Shown here: positions 17,845 through 25,859 of the stretch, in pieces
Numbering within the stretch: position 1 is the first letter of the stretch
Layout: every line of letters begins with the position of its first letter
Assembly: GCF_003937945.1 (NCBI RefSeq)
Contig: NZ_RSEC01000060.1
Coordinates: 372,001-436,000, forward strand
Length of the DNA stretch: 64,000 nt
DNA from: Amycolatopsis eburnea
GTDB lineage: Bacteria > Actinomycetota > Actinomycetes > Mycobacteriales > Pseudonocardiaceae
Direction: 5' to 3'
The notes under the pieces: model-generated
The model's input: only the letters and a program-made list of their open reading frames with translations
Told to the model about the DNA's origin: nothing
Database searches by the model: none
Translations under genes and position numbers: made by a program

Positions 17845-17853
17845 GTACGCAGC

Positions 17854-18654
17854 TTATGCCGGTGAAGCGTCCGCCGTCGCGAAGTGCAGCAGCAGCTCGC
17901 TCGTCGGCTCGGGAGCTTCGAGCGGCGGGATGTGCCCGACGCCGGGGAGCAGTTCGACGCGTGCGCCCGGCACCGCGTTGTACTGGTGCGCCGACCGCGG
18001 GTCCCAGCGGGGATCCGCCGCGCCGAACACCACCAGCACGGGCTTTCCGAGACCGGCCAGGCGGTCCGGCACGCTCTGTTCGGCGAGGTAGGCGGAATTG
18101 GCGCGCAGGATTCTCCGGAACGTGCGGTAGGCGATGCTTCTCAGGTCGGCGACGGCGTCGTCCGGGATCGCCACCGGACGGGCGGTCGTCGCGCGGATCC
18201 CCTTGCGGATCACCGCGTCCGAACGCCGGGGCCACAGGATCGGGCCGAACGGCGGGGCGAGCAGGGCCCGCAGGATCAGCGGCTGCGGCAGGAGCGCGCC
18301 GAGGCTCGGGCCGGTGCTGACCAGCGCCAGCGACCGCACCAGGTCGGGACGCTGTTCCGCGAGCGCCGTCGCGACGTAGCCGCCGCTGGAGTGCCCGGCC
18401 ACCGTGACCTGCCGCAGCCCGAGGTCGTCGAGCAGCGCGGCCACGCGGGCGGCCTGCCCGGGCACCGCGTACGACGGCGCGGGCGGCGACTGGCCGCACC
18501 CCGGGAGGTCGACCCGGATGACGTGGTGGCGGGCGGCGAGGATCCCGGCCACCGGCCCCCAGGAGGCGCCCGAAGCACCCGAGCCGTGGATGAGCAGCAG
18601 GGGCGGCGCCTGCCCCGGACCGTCGTGGACGACGTGCATCCCGTGAACAACCAT
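17854..18654 (-). CDS. Alpha/beta hydrolase
   Basis: A 266-residue alpha/beta hydrolase. The oxyanion motif is LLLIHGSGASGASW, the nucleophile elbow VAGHSSGGYVA (Ser about residue 93), the acid VVFGAADPRWD and the catalytic His GVGHIPPLE. It has no signal peptide, so it acts in the cytoplasm on an unknown ester, lactone or epoxide. It is probably cotranscribed with the AraC gene that follows, which may sense its substrate. Confidence 0.9.
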   Translation of the reverse strand: MVVHGMHVVHDGPGQAPPLLLIHGSGASGASWGPVAGILAARHHVIRVDLPGCGQSPPAPSYAVPGQAARVAALLDDLGLRQVTVAGHSSGGYVATALAEQRPDLVRSLALVSTGPSLGALLPQPLILRALLAPPFGPILWPRRSDAVIRKGIRATTARPVAIPDDAVADLRSIAYRTFRRILRANSAYLAEQSVPDRLAGLGKPVLVVFGAADPRWDPRSAHQYNAVPGARVELLPGVGHIPPLEAPEPTSELLLHFATADASPA

Positions 18655-18699
18655 GTGCCGGACGTTAGAACGCCGCCGGCCGCCCGTCTTGGACGAATG

Positions 18700-19431
18700 T
18701 CAGTACTCGTAAGGATCCTTGGGGGCCGGGACCGTCGCCAGCGAGGCCGGGGTGAAGTCGGGCGTGTAGCTGTTCGCCCGGGTCGCCGTGCCGGGGACCA
18801 CCTGGCCGGTCACGCGGATCCAGGCGTCGCTCGCCAGGTGGTCCGCGTCGCCGCCGCGGAGGCGGACCGTCACCGGGAACGCGTCGGCCGCGCAGCAGCT
18901 GATGACCAGCCGGGCCAGCAGGGTGCCCCCGTCGGTGTGGACGACGAACCCGGTCAGGGCGACCGTGCGGCCGTTCAACGTGCCCGCCGCGTCCCAGCCC
19001 GCCCGGCTGACGAACTCGTTGACCGCCAACGGAACCGGGTCGCCCGCGGGGAGCGGCGGGAACGACGCCGCGTTGGCCGCCGCCGCGCTCGCCGGAACCC
19101 TCGCCTCCGTGCGGATCACCGAGTCGGCGCCCAGCGCCGGCGGTGCGACCAGGAACACCGCCAGGACGGGGACCAGCAGCAGCCACGCCGGGCGGGCCGA
19201 GTGGGCGTGACCGTGACCGCCGTCCGGGGAAGCCGGTGCGGGCGCGGCGCGGGCGGCCAGCAGATCGCGCACGATCGCCACCGCGCCGAGTGCGACCATC
19301 ACCGCGCCGCCGGCGATGATCCACGGCTGCTGGGCCGGTTTCACGTACCTCAGGTAGTCGCCGTTCACCGCGATCTTGATCAGCGCGCCACCCAGCAGGA
19401 GCAGCAGGATGTTCTGCGTCTCGCGTTTCAC
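18700..19431 (-). CDS. TIGR03943 family putative permease subunit (His-rich loop)
   Basis: A 243-residue membrane protein with about three N-terminal spans and a C-terminal OB-like domain outside or at the membrane. The loop after TM2 contains GGHGHAHSARP, an alternating His run that looks metal-binding. The C-terminal half has VISCCAADAFPV and the GWDAAGTLNGRTVALTGFV segment typical of TIGR03943 (YcgQ-like). The start is GTG at 19431 overlapping the permease stop (GTGA). It works as a pair with the DUF318 permease. Its closeness to smtB-zur suggests a metal-related role, which is inference. Confidence 0.82.
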   Translation of the reverse strand: MKRETQNILLLLLGGALIKIAVNGDYLRYVKPAQQPWIIAGGAVMVALGAVAIVRDLLAARAAPAPASPDGGHGHAHSARPAWLLLVPVLAVFLVAPPALGADSVIRTEARVPASAAAANAASFPPLPAGDPVPLAVNEFVSRAGWDAAGTLNGRTVALTGFVVHTDGGTLLARLVISCCAADAFPVTVRLRGGDADHLASDAWIRVTGQVVPGTATRANSYTPDFTPASLATVPAPKDPYEY

Positions 19432-20441
19432 GCCACCCCCACCAGGAACCCGGCCACGACCGCGCAGGCCACGGCCACCACGAACGTCGCCGGCGCGAAG
19501 CGGACCGCGAACGAGCGGCCGAACGTGCCTGCCTGCAACGCGAACAGCTTGACGTCCACCGCCGGGCCGACGACCAGGAACACCAGCTTCGGCAGCAGCG
19601 GCAACGCCGTCAGGGACGCCGCCACGAACGCGTCCGCCTCGCTGCAGAGCGCCAGCACCACCGCGAGCACCGCCATCACCAGCACGCCGAGCACCAGCTG
19701 GTCGCCCAGCACGCCGAACCACTTCGCCGGTACCAGCACGTTCAGCGCCGAGGAGATCAGCGCGCCCAGCACCAGGAAACCGCCCGCCTCCACCAGGTCC
19801 GTGCGGGCCGTTTCGGCGAAGACCCGCCACCGCTGCCCGCTCGCCACCTCCGGGAGCCGCCGCAGCGCGCGCGACGTGATCCACTCGAGCTTGCCCCAGC
19901 GGGCCCACAGCCAGCCCATCACCACCGCCGTCGCCAGCGAGCCGGCGAAGCGGGCCAGCACCATCTCCGGCTTGCCCGGGAACGCGACCGCGGTGGCCAC
20001 CAGCACCACCGGGTTGACCGCCGGCGCCGCCAGCAGGAAGGTCAGCGCCGCGGCCGGCGCCACGCCCTGCCCCATCAGCCGGCGCGCCACCGGGACCGAC
20101 GCGCACTCGCAGCCGGGCAGCGCGACCCCGGCCAGCCCGGCCACGCCGACCGCCGCACCGGACCGGCGGGGCAGCACCCGTTCCAGCACGCGGGCGGGCA
20201 CGAACGCCGCGATGGCCCCGCTGATCAGCACGCCCAGCACCAGGAACGGCAACGCCTGCACGCAGACGGCGACGAACACGGTCGACCCGGTGCGCAGCGC
20301 GGGCACGTCGAACAGCTGCTGCAGCCAGCCCTGCCCGAGGATGGCGATCAGCAGGATCGCGCACAGCACCTCGACCGAGCTGATCCGGAAGCGGCGGGTG
20401 CGCCGGCCGGGCTCGGTCTCGGAAGTGGAAACGATGTTCAC
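19428..20441 (-). CDS. DUF318/COG0701 family permease
   Basis: A permease of about 337 residues with eight or more spans. It shows the family signature GVALPGCECASVPVARRLM followed by the span that ends FLLAAPAVNPVV, and in the second half LALCSEADAFVAASL. ArsP (organoarsenical efflux) belongs to the same superfamily. The start is uncertain: GTG at 20441 keeps the first TM close to the N-terminus, while a GTG at 20465 would add 8 residues; no strong ribosome site helps. It is coupled to the TIGR03943 gene by a 4-base overlap. A 19-bp palindrome lies 58 bases upstream. Confidence 0.82.
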   Translation of the reverse strand: MNIVSTSETEPGRRTRRFRISSVEVLCAILLIAILGQGWLQQLFDVPALRTGSTVFVAVCVQALPFLVLGVLISGAIAAFVPARVLERVLPRRSGAAVGVAGLAGVALPGCECASVPVARRLMGQGVAPAAALTFLLAAPAVNPVVLVATAVAFPGKPEMVLARFAGSLATAVVMGWLWARWGKLEWITSRALRRLPEVASGQRWRVFAETARTDLVEAGGFLVLGALISSALNVLVPAKWFGVLGDQLVLGVLVMAVLAVVLALCSEADAFVAASLTALPLLPKLVFLVVGPAVDVKLFALQAGTFGRSFAVRFAPATFVVAVACAVVAGFLVGVA

Positions 20442-20498
20442 GACGACGATGATGCCAGTGCCCACCGACAAGAAATCGGCCGCACCGCCGCGAACGGC

Positions 20499-20517
20499 CG
20501 GAAACGGTCCGTTTCCG
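20499..20517. promoter_or_regulatory. 19-bp perfect palindrome, candidate operator of the permease pair
   Basis: CGGAAACGG-T-CCGTTTCCG is a perfect inverted repeat with a one-base centre, placed just upstream of the DUF318 permease. It differs from the AT-rich Zur boxes known in mycobacteria. It could bind a dimeric repressor. Confidence 0.5.
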
Positions 20518-20520
20518 ACC

Positions 20521-20548
20521 GGAATCCGCCGTTCGCGGCGGAAATTCC
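20521..20548. terminator. Stem-loop between the uppS unit and the permease pair
   Basis: CCGCCG-TTCG-CGGCGG forms a 6-bp stem with a stable UUCG-like tetraloop, flanked by GGAAT and ATTCC that can extend it. It lies 13 bases after the stop of the YbjN-like gene, where termination of the recO-uppS unit is expected. No U-tract, as is common in actinomycetes. Confidence 0.6.
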
Positions 20549-20560
20549 ACCCCGTGTGGG

Positions 20561-20986
20561 TTACCCGGCGGACCCGATACCCGGCAATTCGGTCCGCAGC
20601 TGCGAAGCCGTCGAGACGACCAGCATCAGCAACGTCCCCAGCGCCGACGCGTCCAGGCCGGCGGCCGGGAACGCGTACCGCAGCGTGACGTCGAGCCCGG
20701 AGTCCGAGTGCCCGACGCCGAGCGTCCCGAACAGCCCCTGCCCCGCCCGCTCGGCGACCGCGACCGACAGCGCCGGCCCGTCCGCCAGGTCCCAGGCGAC
20801 CACGCAGGTCAGCGAGAGCACGGTGAGCCCCTCGCCGAGCCGGGTCGCCTGGATGACGCACGGGACGTCGCCGTGGGAGAACGTCAGCGCGCCGTCGTCG
20901 TCGACGCGCACCTCGAGGTAGCGCTCGAGGGCTTCCTTCGCCTGCGTCAGCAGCTCCGCGGTCTCGGCCGCTTCGGTCGCGCTCAC
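20561..20986 (-). CDS. YbjN-like small protein, Rv2360c counterpart
   Basis: A 141-residue acidic protein with the two-layer fold of YbjN/type III chaperone-like proteins: repeated short beta stretches (VPCVIQATRLGEGLTVLSL) between helices. No catalytic motif is seen. The GTG start at 20986 overlaps the uppS stop (GTGA), as expected for the Rv2360c-uppS pair in mycobacteria, and the length matches. Its job is unknown; coupling to uppS hints at a link to polyprenyl phosphate metabolism. Confidence 0.8.
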   Translation of the reverse strand: MSATEAAETAELLTQAKEALERYLEVRVDDDGALTFSHGDVPCVIQATRLGEGLTVLSLTCVVAWDLADGPALSVAVAERAGQGLFGTLGVGHSDSGLDVTLRYAFPAAGLDASALGTLLMLVVSTASQLRTELPGIGSAG

Positions 20987-21798
20987 GAGGAAGCCGCCTG
21001 GTCGACGGCGCCGCCGAAGCGGCGATCCCGCTTCGCGAACTCCAGGCACGCCCGCCACAGGTGCGTCCGGTCGAAGTCCGGGAACAGCGTGTCCTGGTAG
21101 ACCATCTCGGCGTAGGCGGACTGCCACAGCAGGAAGTTCGACGTCCGCTGCTCCCCCGACGGCCGCAGGAACAGGTCCACGTCGGGCATCTCCGGCTGGT
21201 ACAGGTACTTGCCGATGGTCTTCTCGGTGACCTTGCCCGGGTCCAGCTTGCCGTCCGCGACGTCGCGGGCGATCCGCTGCATCGCGTCGCCCAGCTCGGC
21301 GCGGCCGCCGTAGTTGACGCACATCGTCATGTTCAGCGCCGTGTTGTGCTTGGTCTTCTCCTCGGCCGCCTGCAGCTCCTTGATCACCGACGCCCACAGC
21401 TTGGGACGGCGGCCCGCCCACCGGATGCGCACGCCGATCGAGCCGAGGTAGTCGACCTGGCGGCGGATGGTGTCGCGGTTGAAGCCCATCAGGAACCGCA
21501 CCTCTTCGGGGCTGCGCTTCCAGTTCTCCGTCGAGAACGCGTACACCGAGAGCCACTTGACGCCGATTTCGACCGCGCCGGCGGCGACGTCGATCATCAC
21601 CGCTTCGCCGCGCTTGTGGCCCTCGATCCGCGGCAGGCCGCGCTGGTTGGCCCAGCGGCCGTTGCCGTCCATGACCAGCGCGACGTGCTTCGGCACCAGC
21701 TCACGCGGGATTTCCGGCGGCTTCGCGCCCGACGGGTGCGGATCCGGGGCCCGCAGCTCATACCGTGACGCCTTGTTCTCGCGTCCCCTGCGCAGCAC
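20983..21798 (-). CDS. uppS: Isoprenyl (decaprenyl) diphosphate synthase
   Basis: A 271-residue cis-prenyltransferase that makes the C50/C55 carrier lipid for the cell wall. The catalytic Asp lies in HVALVMDGNGRWANQRG. Further marks are AFSTENWKRSPEEV, RWAGRR and the C-terminal LFLRPSGEQRTSNFLLWQ. A basic N-terminal tail of about 35 residues precedes the core. The start is GTG at 21798. It lies 41 bases after recO and is cotranscribed with the small gene downstream; the order recO-uppS matches Rv2362c-Rv2361c. Confidence 0.96.
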   Translation of the reverse strand: MLRRGRENKASRYELRAPDPHPSGAKPPEIPRELVPKHVALVMDGNGRWANQRGLPRIEGHKRGEAVMIDVAAGAVEIGVKWLSVYAFSTENWKRSPEEVRFLMGFNRDTIRRQVDYLGSIGVRIRWAGRRPKLWASVIKELQAAEEKTKHNTALNMTMCVNYGGRAELGDAMQRIARDVADGKLDPGKVTEKTIGKYLYQPEMPDVDLFLRPSGEQRTSNFLLWQSAYAEMVYQDTLFPDFDRTHLWRACLEFAKRDRRFGGAVDQAASS

Positions 21799-21839
21799 TG
21801 CGAGCCTCCCTGGATGGGGTGAACCGATCAGGGCCGACC

Positions 21840-22601
21840 CTACTGCCCCTGCGCGGCGGCTTCCCGGGCACGTCGCTCGACGAGGGGAAGCGACCGGAGC
21901 TGGCGCTCCAGATGCCACTGCAGGTGGGCCGCGACCAGGCCGCTCGCGTCGCGGCGGGTGCCGGGCAGGGTCGACTCGGCCAGCGGCCATTCGCCGTGCA
22001 GGAGGGCGGTGAGCAGGGCGAGGACCTCGGGCGCGGGGTGCACGCAGCCGGGCACCCGGCAGTCCTGGCACATCGAGCCGCCCGCGGCGACGCTGAACGC
22101 GACGTGCGGGCCCGGCAGGCCGCAGCGGGCGCACTCGGTGAGCGCGGGCGCCCAGCCGGCGTAGGACATCGCGCGGAGGAAGAACGCGTCGAGCACGAGG
22201 GACGCGTCGCGCTCCCCGGCGGCGAGGGAGCGCAAGGCGCCGCAGACGAGGAGGTAGAGCTTGAGCACCGGTTCGCCCTCTTCGGCCGAGAGCCGGTCCG
22301 CGGTTTCGGCGATCGCGCTGGCCGCGGTGTAGCGCTGGTAGTCGGCGACCAGCGGCAGCTGGAACGCGTCGACGGTCTCGACCTGCGTGATGACGTCGAG
22401 CGTGCGCCCGGTGTAGAACTGCACGTCGACGTGGCCGAACGGCTCCAGCCGGGCCCCGAAGCGGGACGACGTGCGCCGCACGCCCTTCGCGACGGCCCGC
22501 ACCTTGCCGTGCCGCCGGGTCAGCAGGGTGACGATCCGGTCGGCTTCACCCAGCTTGTGCGTGCGCAACACCACCCCGGTGTCGCGGTAGAGGTTCACCA
22601 C
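21840..22601 (-). CDS. recO: DNA repair protein RecO
   Basis: A 253-residue RecFOR-pathway protein that loads RecA and anneals strands. The N-terminal OB fold reads TGVVLRTHKLGEADRIVTLL and VRAVAKGVRRTSSRFGARLE. A zinc site is formed by CARC and CQDC at about residues 157-181. The frame starts with two GTG codons at 22601 and 22598; the second gives VNLYRDTG, closer to the mycobacterial N-terminus. Confidence 0.95.
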   Translation of the reverse strand: MVNLYRDTGVVLRTHKLGEADRIVTLLTRRHGKVRAVAKGVRRTSSRFGARLEPFGHVDVQFYTGRTLDVITQVETVDAFQLPLVADYQRYTAASAIAETADRLSAEEGEPVLKLYLLVCGALRSLAAGERDASLVLDAFFLRAMSYAGWAPALTECARCGLPGPHVAFSVAAGGSMCQDCRVPGCVHPAPEVLALLTALLHGEWPLAESTLPGTRRDASGLVAAHLQWHLERQLRSLPLVERRAREAAAQGQ

Positions 22602-22653
22602 CCCGACATCGTCCCACTTCCGGGCGATGCCGGGGTGGTGCGCCCCGCGGGAA

Positions 22654-23121
22654 TCAGCAGTAGTAGCCCGTGCAGTAGCTGACCGAGGCCGCCGTGGCGA
22701 GCGCGATGATCCAGACGACGATCGCGGTCACGCAGCCGAGCGCGCCGACGATGGTCGCGATCAGGCAGAGCGTCTTGGTCGTCTTCGACGCCTGCTCCGC
22801 CATCGCGTAGTTGCCCTGCATCTTGTACGTCTGGACCTCGTTGGACTTCATGATCGCGAAGATCGCGAGGATCCAGAAGAGGAAGATGCAGCCGATCGCC
22901 CAGCCCTTGTAGTCCTTGATCTGGTTGATGTCGCCACCACCACCGGGCATGCCGTAGCCGGGGGCGCCGAACCCGCCGGTGGGCGGCTGGCCGTACGGCG
23001 CGGGCTGGCCGTACGGCGCCGGCTGGCCGTAGGGCGCGGGCGTGCCGCCGGACGGCGGGCCGTAGCCCGGCTGCTGCGGCTGCTGGCCGTAGGGCTGCTG
23101 CTGGCCGTAGGGATTGGTCAT
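22654..23121 (-). CDS. CD225/dispanin-like membrane protein with Pro/Gly/Gln-rich N-terminus
   Basis: A 155-residue protein. Residues 1-70 are disordered and repetitive (PYGQ repeats: PAPYGQPAPYGQPAPYGQ). Two membrane segments follow, AIGCIFLFWILAIFAIM and a second span with TAIVVWIIALATAA. Between them sits a dispanin-type loop, KSNEVQTYKMQGNYAMAEQASKT. Bacterial CD225 proteins of this shape have no settled function. It is the leftmost of five small membrane proteins placed between recO and era. Confidence 0.78.
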   Translation of the reverse strand: MTNPYGQQQPYGQQPQQPGYGPPSGGTPAPYGQPAPYGQPAPYGQPPTGGFGAPGYGMPGGGGDINQIKDYKGWAIGCIFLFWILAIFAIMKSNEVQTYKMQGNYAMAEQASKTTKTLCLIATIVGALGCVTAIVVWIIALATAASVSYCTGYYC

Positions 23122-23184
23122 GAACTTCTACCCCAACTACTCGTGATTTCCCGCCGGGTCACCCCGGCGGTGGTGCGGGAAGTG

Positions 23185-24339
23185 CTAGTGCTGGCCGAAC
23201 TGGCCCGGGTCGATCTTGCGGGTCTGCTCGGCCTCGTCCTGGTTCTCGGGACGCAGCATCTGGGTGCGCTCGGCTTGCTCGTCGAAGGCGGGCGTGCCGC
23301 CGGCGTCCGGGCGCAGCATCTGGGTGCGCTCGGCCTGCTCGTCGAACGCGGGCCCGCCCGGCGGCGGGGCGAGCGGCTGGCCCGGCGCCGGGAACCCGCC
23401 GGACGGCGGCTGCGGCTGGCCGAAACCACCCGGCGCGGGCTGCTGCGGGAAGCCACCGGATTGCGGCGGCTGCTGCGGGAAACCGCCGGCTTGCGGCTGG
23501 TCGAGTCCCCCGGGCTGCGGCTGTTGCGGGAAGCCCCCGGACTGCGGCTGGTCGAGTCCCCCGGGCTGCGGCTGCTGCGAGAAACCACCGGACTGCGGCT
23601 GGTCGAACCCACCGGACTGCGGCTGCTGCGGGAAGCCCGCGGCTTGCGGCGGCTGGGCGAGCCCGCCCGGCTGGGGCTGGCCGAAGCCGCCCGGTGCCGG
23701 CTGCTCGAACCCGCCGGAGGGCGGCGGGTAGCCGCCCGCGAACTGCTGCGCGCCCGGCTGCCCGAACGGCGCGGGAGCGGCGGCGTCGTCGGCCTGGACG
23801 ACGACCGTGCCGACGATCTTGTCGGCCAGCGTCTGGGACTTGTCGTCCCACAGCGGCCACAGCCAGCCGACGTAGCAGATGACGTTGTCGACGAAGTGGG
23901 CGAGGTCGCGCACGAACGCCATGCCCGCGCCGACCGGCTGCCCGTTGTCCTCGCGGACCAGCTTGATCTTGGCGATCCGCTTGCCCATCGACTGGCCGGT
24001 GTTGCCCTGCTGGATCCACCGGTTGTAGACGGTCCAGGCGATCCAGCCGAGGAACGCGAGCGCGCCCACGATGCTGATCAACGGGCCGGCGTGCCGGACG
24101 ACCAGGTAGAGCAGGCCGAAGACCGCGTACAGCACGAAGATGGGGCCGATGTCGACGAGCCAGCCGAGGGCGCGCTGTCCCCAGGTCGCGTAGTTCCGCG
24201 GGGCGCCGAAGGGTGCGCCTTGCCCGAACGGCGCCGGCTGCCCGAACGGCGCGGGCTGGCCGTACGGCGTCGGCTGTCCGAACGGCTGCTGGCCACCGGG
24301 CTGCTGCCCGAACGGCTGCTGACCGTAGGGATCGGTCAT
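23185..24339 (-). CDS. RDD-family membrane protein with repetitive tail
   Basis: A 384-residue protein in three parts. A PFGQ/PYGQ-rich disordered N-terminus fills residues 1-47. An RDD domain (about 48-180) shows RALGWLVDIGPIF, the motif GQSMGKRIAKIKLV and LADKIVGTVVV. A long tail of tandem QQPQSGGFDQPQSGGF-type units (period about 13-14 residues) follows. The tail ends with the duplicated motif FDEQAERTQMLRP and then EAEQTRKIDP. These resemble Ser/Thr-kinase acceptor sites with an acidic residue at -2 and a hydrophobic residue at +3. The role is unknown. The start ATG at 24339 follows the pattern MTDPYGQQ shared with neighbouring genes. Confidence 0.82.
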   Translation of the reverse strand: MTDPYGQQPFGQQPGGQQPFGQPTPYGQPAPFGQPAPFGQGAPFGAPRNYATWGQRALGWLVDIGPIFVLYAVFGLLYLVVRHAGPLISIVGALAFLGWIAWTVYNRWIQQGNTGQSMGKRIAKIKLVREDNGQPVGAGMAFVRDLAHFVDNVICYVGWLWPLWDDKSQTLADKIVGTVVVQADDAAAPAPFGQPGAQQFAGGYPPPSGGFEQPAPGGFGQPQPGGLAQPPQAAGFPQQPQSGGFDQPQSGGFSQQPQPGGLDQPQSGGFPQQPQPGGLDQPQAGGFPQQPPQSGGFPQQPAPGGFGQPQPPSGGFPAPGQPLAPPPGGPAFDEQAERTQMLRPDAGGTPAFDEQAERTQMLRPENQDEAEQTRKIDPGQFGQH

Positions 24340-24510
24340 TGCGTCTTCCCCTCGCTGGTCACTTCCCCGACGCGCGGAAACGGATCCGCCCTCATCGGTC
24401 CGGTCCGCGGGAGCGTACTCGGTCGGGTCACGACCGCGCCTCCCAGGCGTCGGTGACCCGCGCACCGGTCCGACGCGACGGGCGGCTCACCGGTTCCGCC
24501 GCGTAGCGGT

Positions 24511-24966
24511 TCAGACGCGCAACGCCGTGAAGGGCGCGAACGGCAGGTTGCGGATGACGAACCAGACGACGAACACGATGGAGAACGTCAGCGGCGTCCA
24601 GCGCCAGTGCAGCCAGCTGTCCATCGCGCGGCCGCGCAGGCGCCCCAGGGTCCACGCCGCCGTGCTCCACACGAACAGCAGCACGACCACGAACGACACG
24701 GCGTTGTAGTGCAGTGCCGCCGGGATGTCGCCGTGCATCAGGCTGTACGCCATCCGCATGCCGCCGCAGCCCGGGCAGTCGATGCCGAACAGCGCCTTGG
24801 TCGGGCACACGGGCAGGAACCCGCCGGGGGTGGTGGGGTCGCCGACCCAGACGACCGCGCAGCACACGCCGAGCCCGGCCACGAGGGCCAGCGGCGGGCC
24901 GATCGCCCGCAGCTTGGCCTTCGCGCCCTGCGCCGGGATTCCCGTGTAGACGGTCGTCGCGGTCAC
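24511..24966 (-). CDS. DUF2752 membrane protein
   Basis: A 151-residue protein with about three spans. The DUF2752 signature CPTKALFGIDCPGCGGMR, with three Cys and the following MAYSLMHGD, is complete. No function is known. It is translationally coupled (GTGA) to a CD225 gene upstream, an association I recall from other actinomycetes. The Cys-rich motif on one membrane face could bind metal or form disulfides. Confidence 0.85.
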   Translation of the reverse strand: MTATTVYTGIPAQGAKAKLRAIGPPLALVAGLGVCCAVVWVGDPTTPGGFLPVCPTKALFGIDCPGCGGMRMAYSLMHGDIPAALHYNAVSFVVVLLFVWSTAAWTLGRLRGRAMDSWLHWRWTPLTFSIVFVVWFVIRNLPFAPFTALRV

Positions 24967-25319
24967 GGCGTGAACCAGTCCGCGTTGGCGCCGACGACGA
25001 AGATCATCACCACGATGAAGATCACGTAGAGCAGCAGGAGGATCCCGGTCGAGATCGCCGACCACATCGCCCACTTCCGGGCGTCCTCGGCGGCCTTGTG
25101 CGCCTCGGCGTGCATGCCTTGGAACCACAGCGAACTGACCTGGCTGGACTTCACGATCGAGACGACGCCCAGCGGCAGGCAGCAGAGCACCGTGCTCAGG
25201 ATCGCCCACACCATGTTGTTGTCCGGCGGCGGCCCGTAGTTCGGCGGCGGGTAGCCGTAGCCGTAGCCGGGCGGCGGTCCGCCCGGGGGCGGGTACGGCG
25301 GCGGGTACTGGTCGGTCAC
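24963..25319 (-). CDS. CD225/dispanin family protein
   Basis: A 118-residue protein: a Pro/Tyr/Gly-rich tail (PPPYPPPGGPPPGYGYGY, residues 5-22) followed by two spans. The first carries the family signature NMVWAILSTVLCCLPLGVVS. The helical loop KSSQVSSLWFQGMHAEAHKAAEDARKW comes before the second. The paired Cys match the palmitoylated site of the eukaryotic IFITM relatives, though acylation here is not shown. It starts with GTG and ends on the DUF2752 start. Confidence 0.88.
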   Translation of the reverse strand: MTDQYPPPYPPPGGPPPGYGYGYPPPNYGPPPDNNMVWAILSTVLCCLPLGVVSIVKSSQVSSLWFQGMHAEAHKAAEDARKWAMWSAISTGILLLLYVIFIVVMIFVVGANADWFTP

Positions 25320-25345
25320 CGGGATCCTCCTGCTGTTCGGCTACG

Positions 25346-25705
25346 TCAGTATGACGTCGTGCTCGTGCCGAACGTGAAGACGCCCGCGATCATCAGGATG
25401 ATCCACAGCACGAGCCACGCGACACCGACGACCGCCGAGATGATCGCCCACTTCTTGGCCGAGTCGGCGGCTTCCTGCGCGGCGGCGGTCTGGCCCTGCG
25501 CCCACAGCCCGTTCACCTTCGCGGCCTGGACGATCGACACGACGCCGAACGGGAGGCAGCAGAGGATGGTGGTGAGGATGGCCCACACCAGGTTGTTGCT
25601 CGGGGGCGGGCCCGGCTGGTACCCGCCCGGCTGGCCGCCGGGGTAGTTCGGCTGCCCGCCGGGCTGGTCGCCGGGGTAGTTGGGCATGCCCTGGCTGTCG
25701 GTCAT
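25346..25705 (-). CDS. CD225/dispanin family protein
   Basis: A 119-residue paralogue of the previous gene with the N-terminal tail PNYPGDQPGGQPNYPGGQ, the signature NLVWAILTTILCCLPFGVVS and a second span WLVLWIILMIAGVFTF. The start is taken at 25705 by analogy with the sibling starts (MTD...); an ATG at 25735 would add ten residues. It lies 26 bases upstream of the next CD225 gene and is probably the first gene of that sub-operon. Confidence 0.88.
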   Translation of the reverse strand: MTDSQGMPNYPGDQPGGQPNYPGGQPGGYQPGPPPSNNLVWAILTTILCCLPFGVVSIVQAAKVNGLWAQGQTAAAQEAADSAKKWAIISAVVGVAWLVLWIILMIAGVFTFGTSTTSY

Positions 25706-25859
25706 TTTCGGTCGGTCCCCTTCGTCGTGCTCCATGGACGACCACCGGTTCCGCCGCCGCCCCGATCGGCCGCGGTGTGGTCGAGGTGCGAACTGTAGGG
25801 GTACCGCTTCGCCGGCGCGCGGGGATTGCGGCCGTCGCGACCGAAATGAGACCAGGAAT

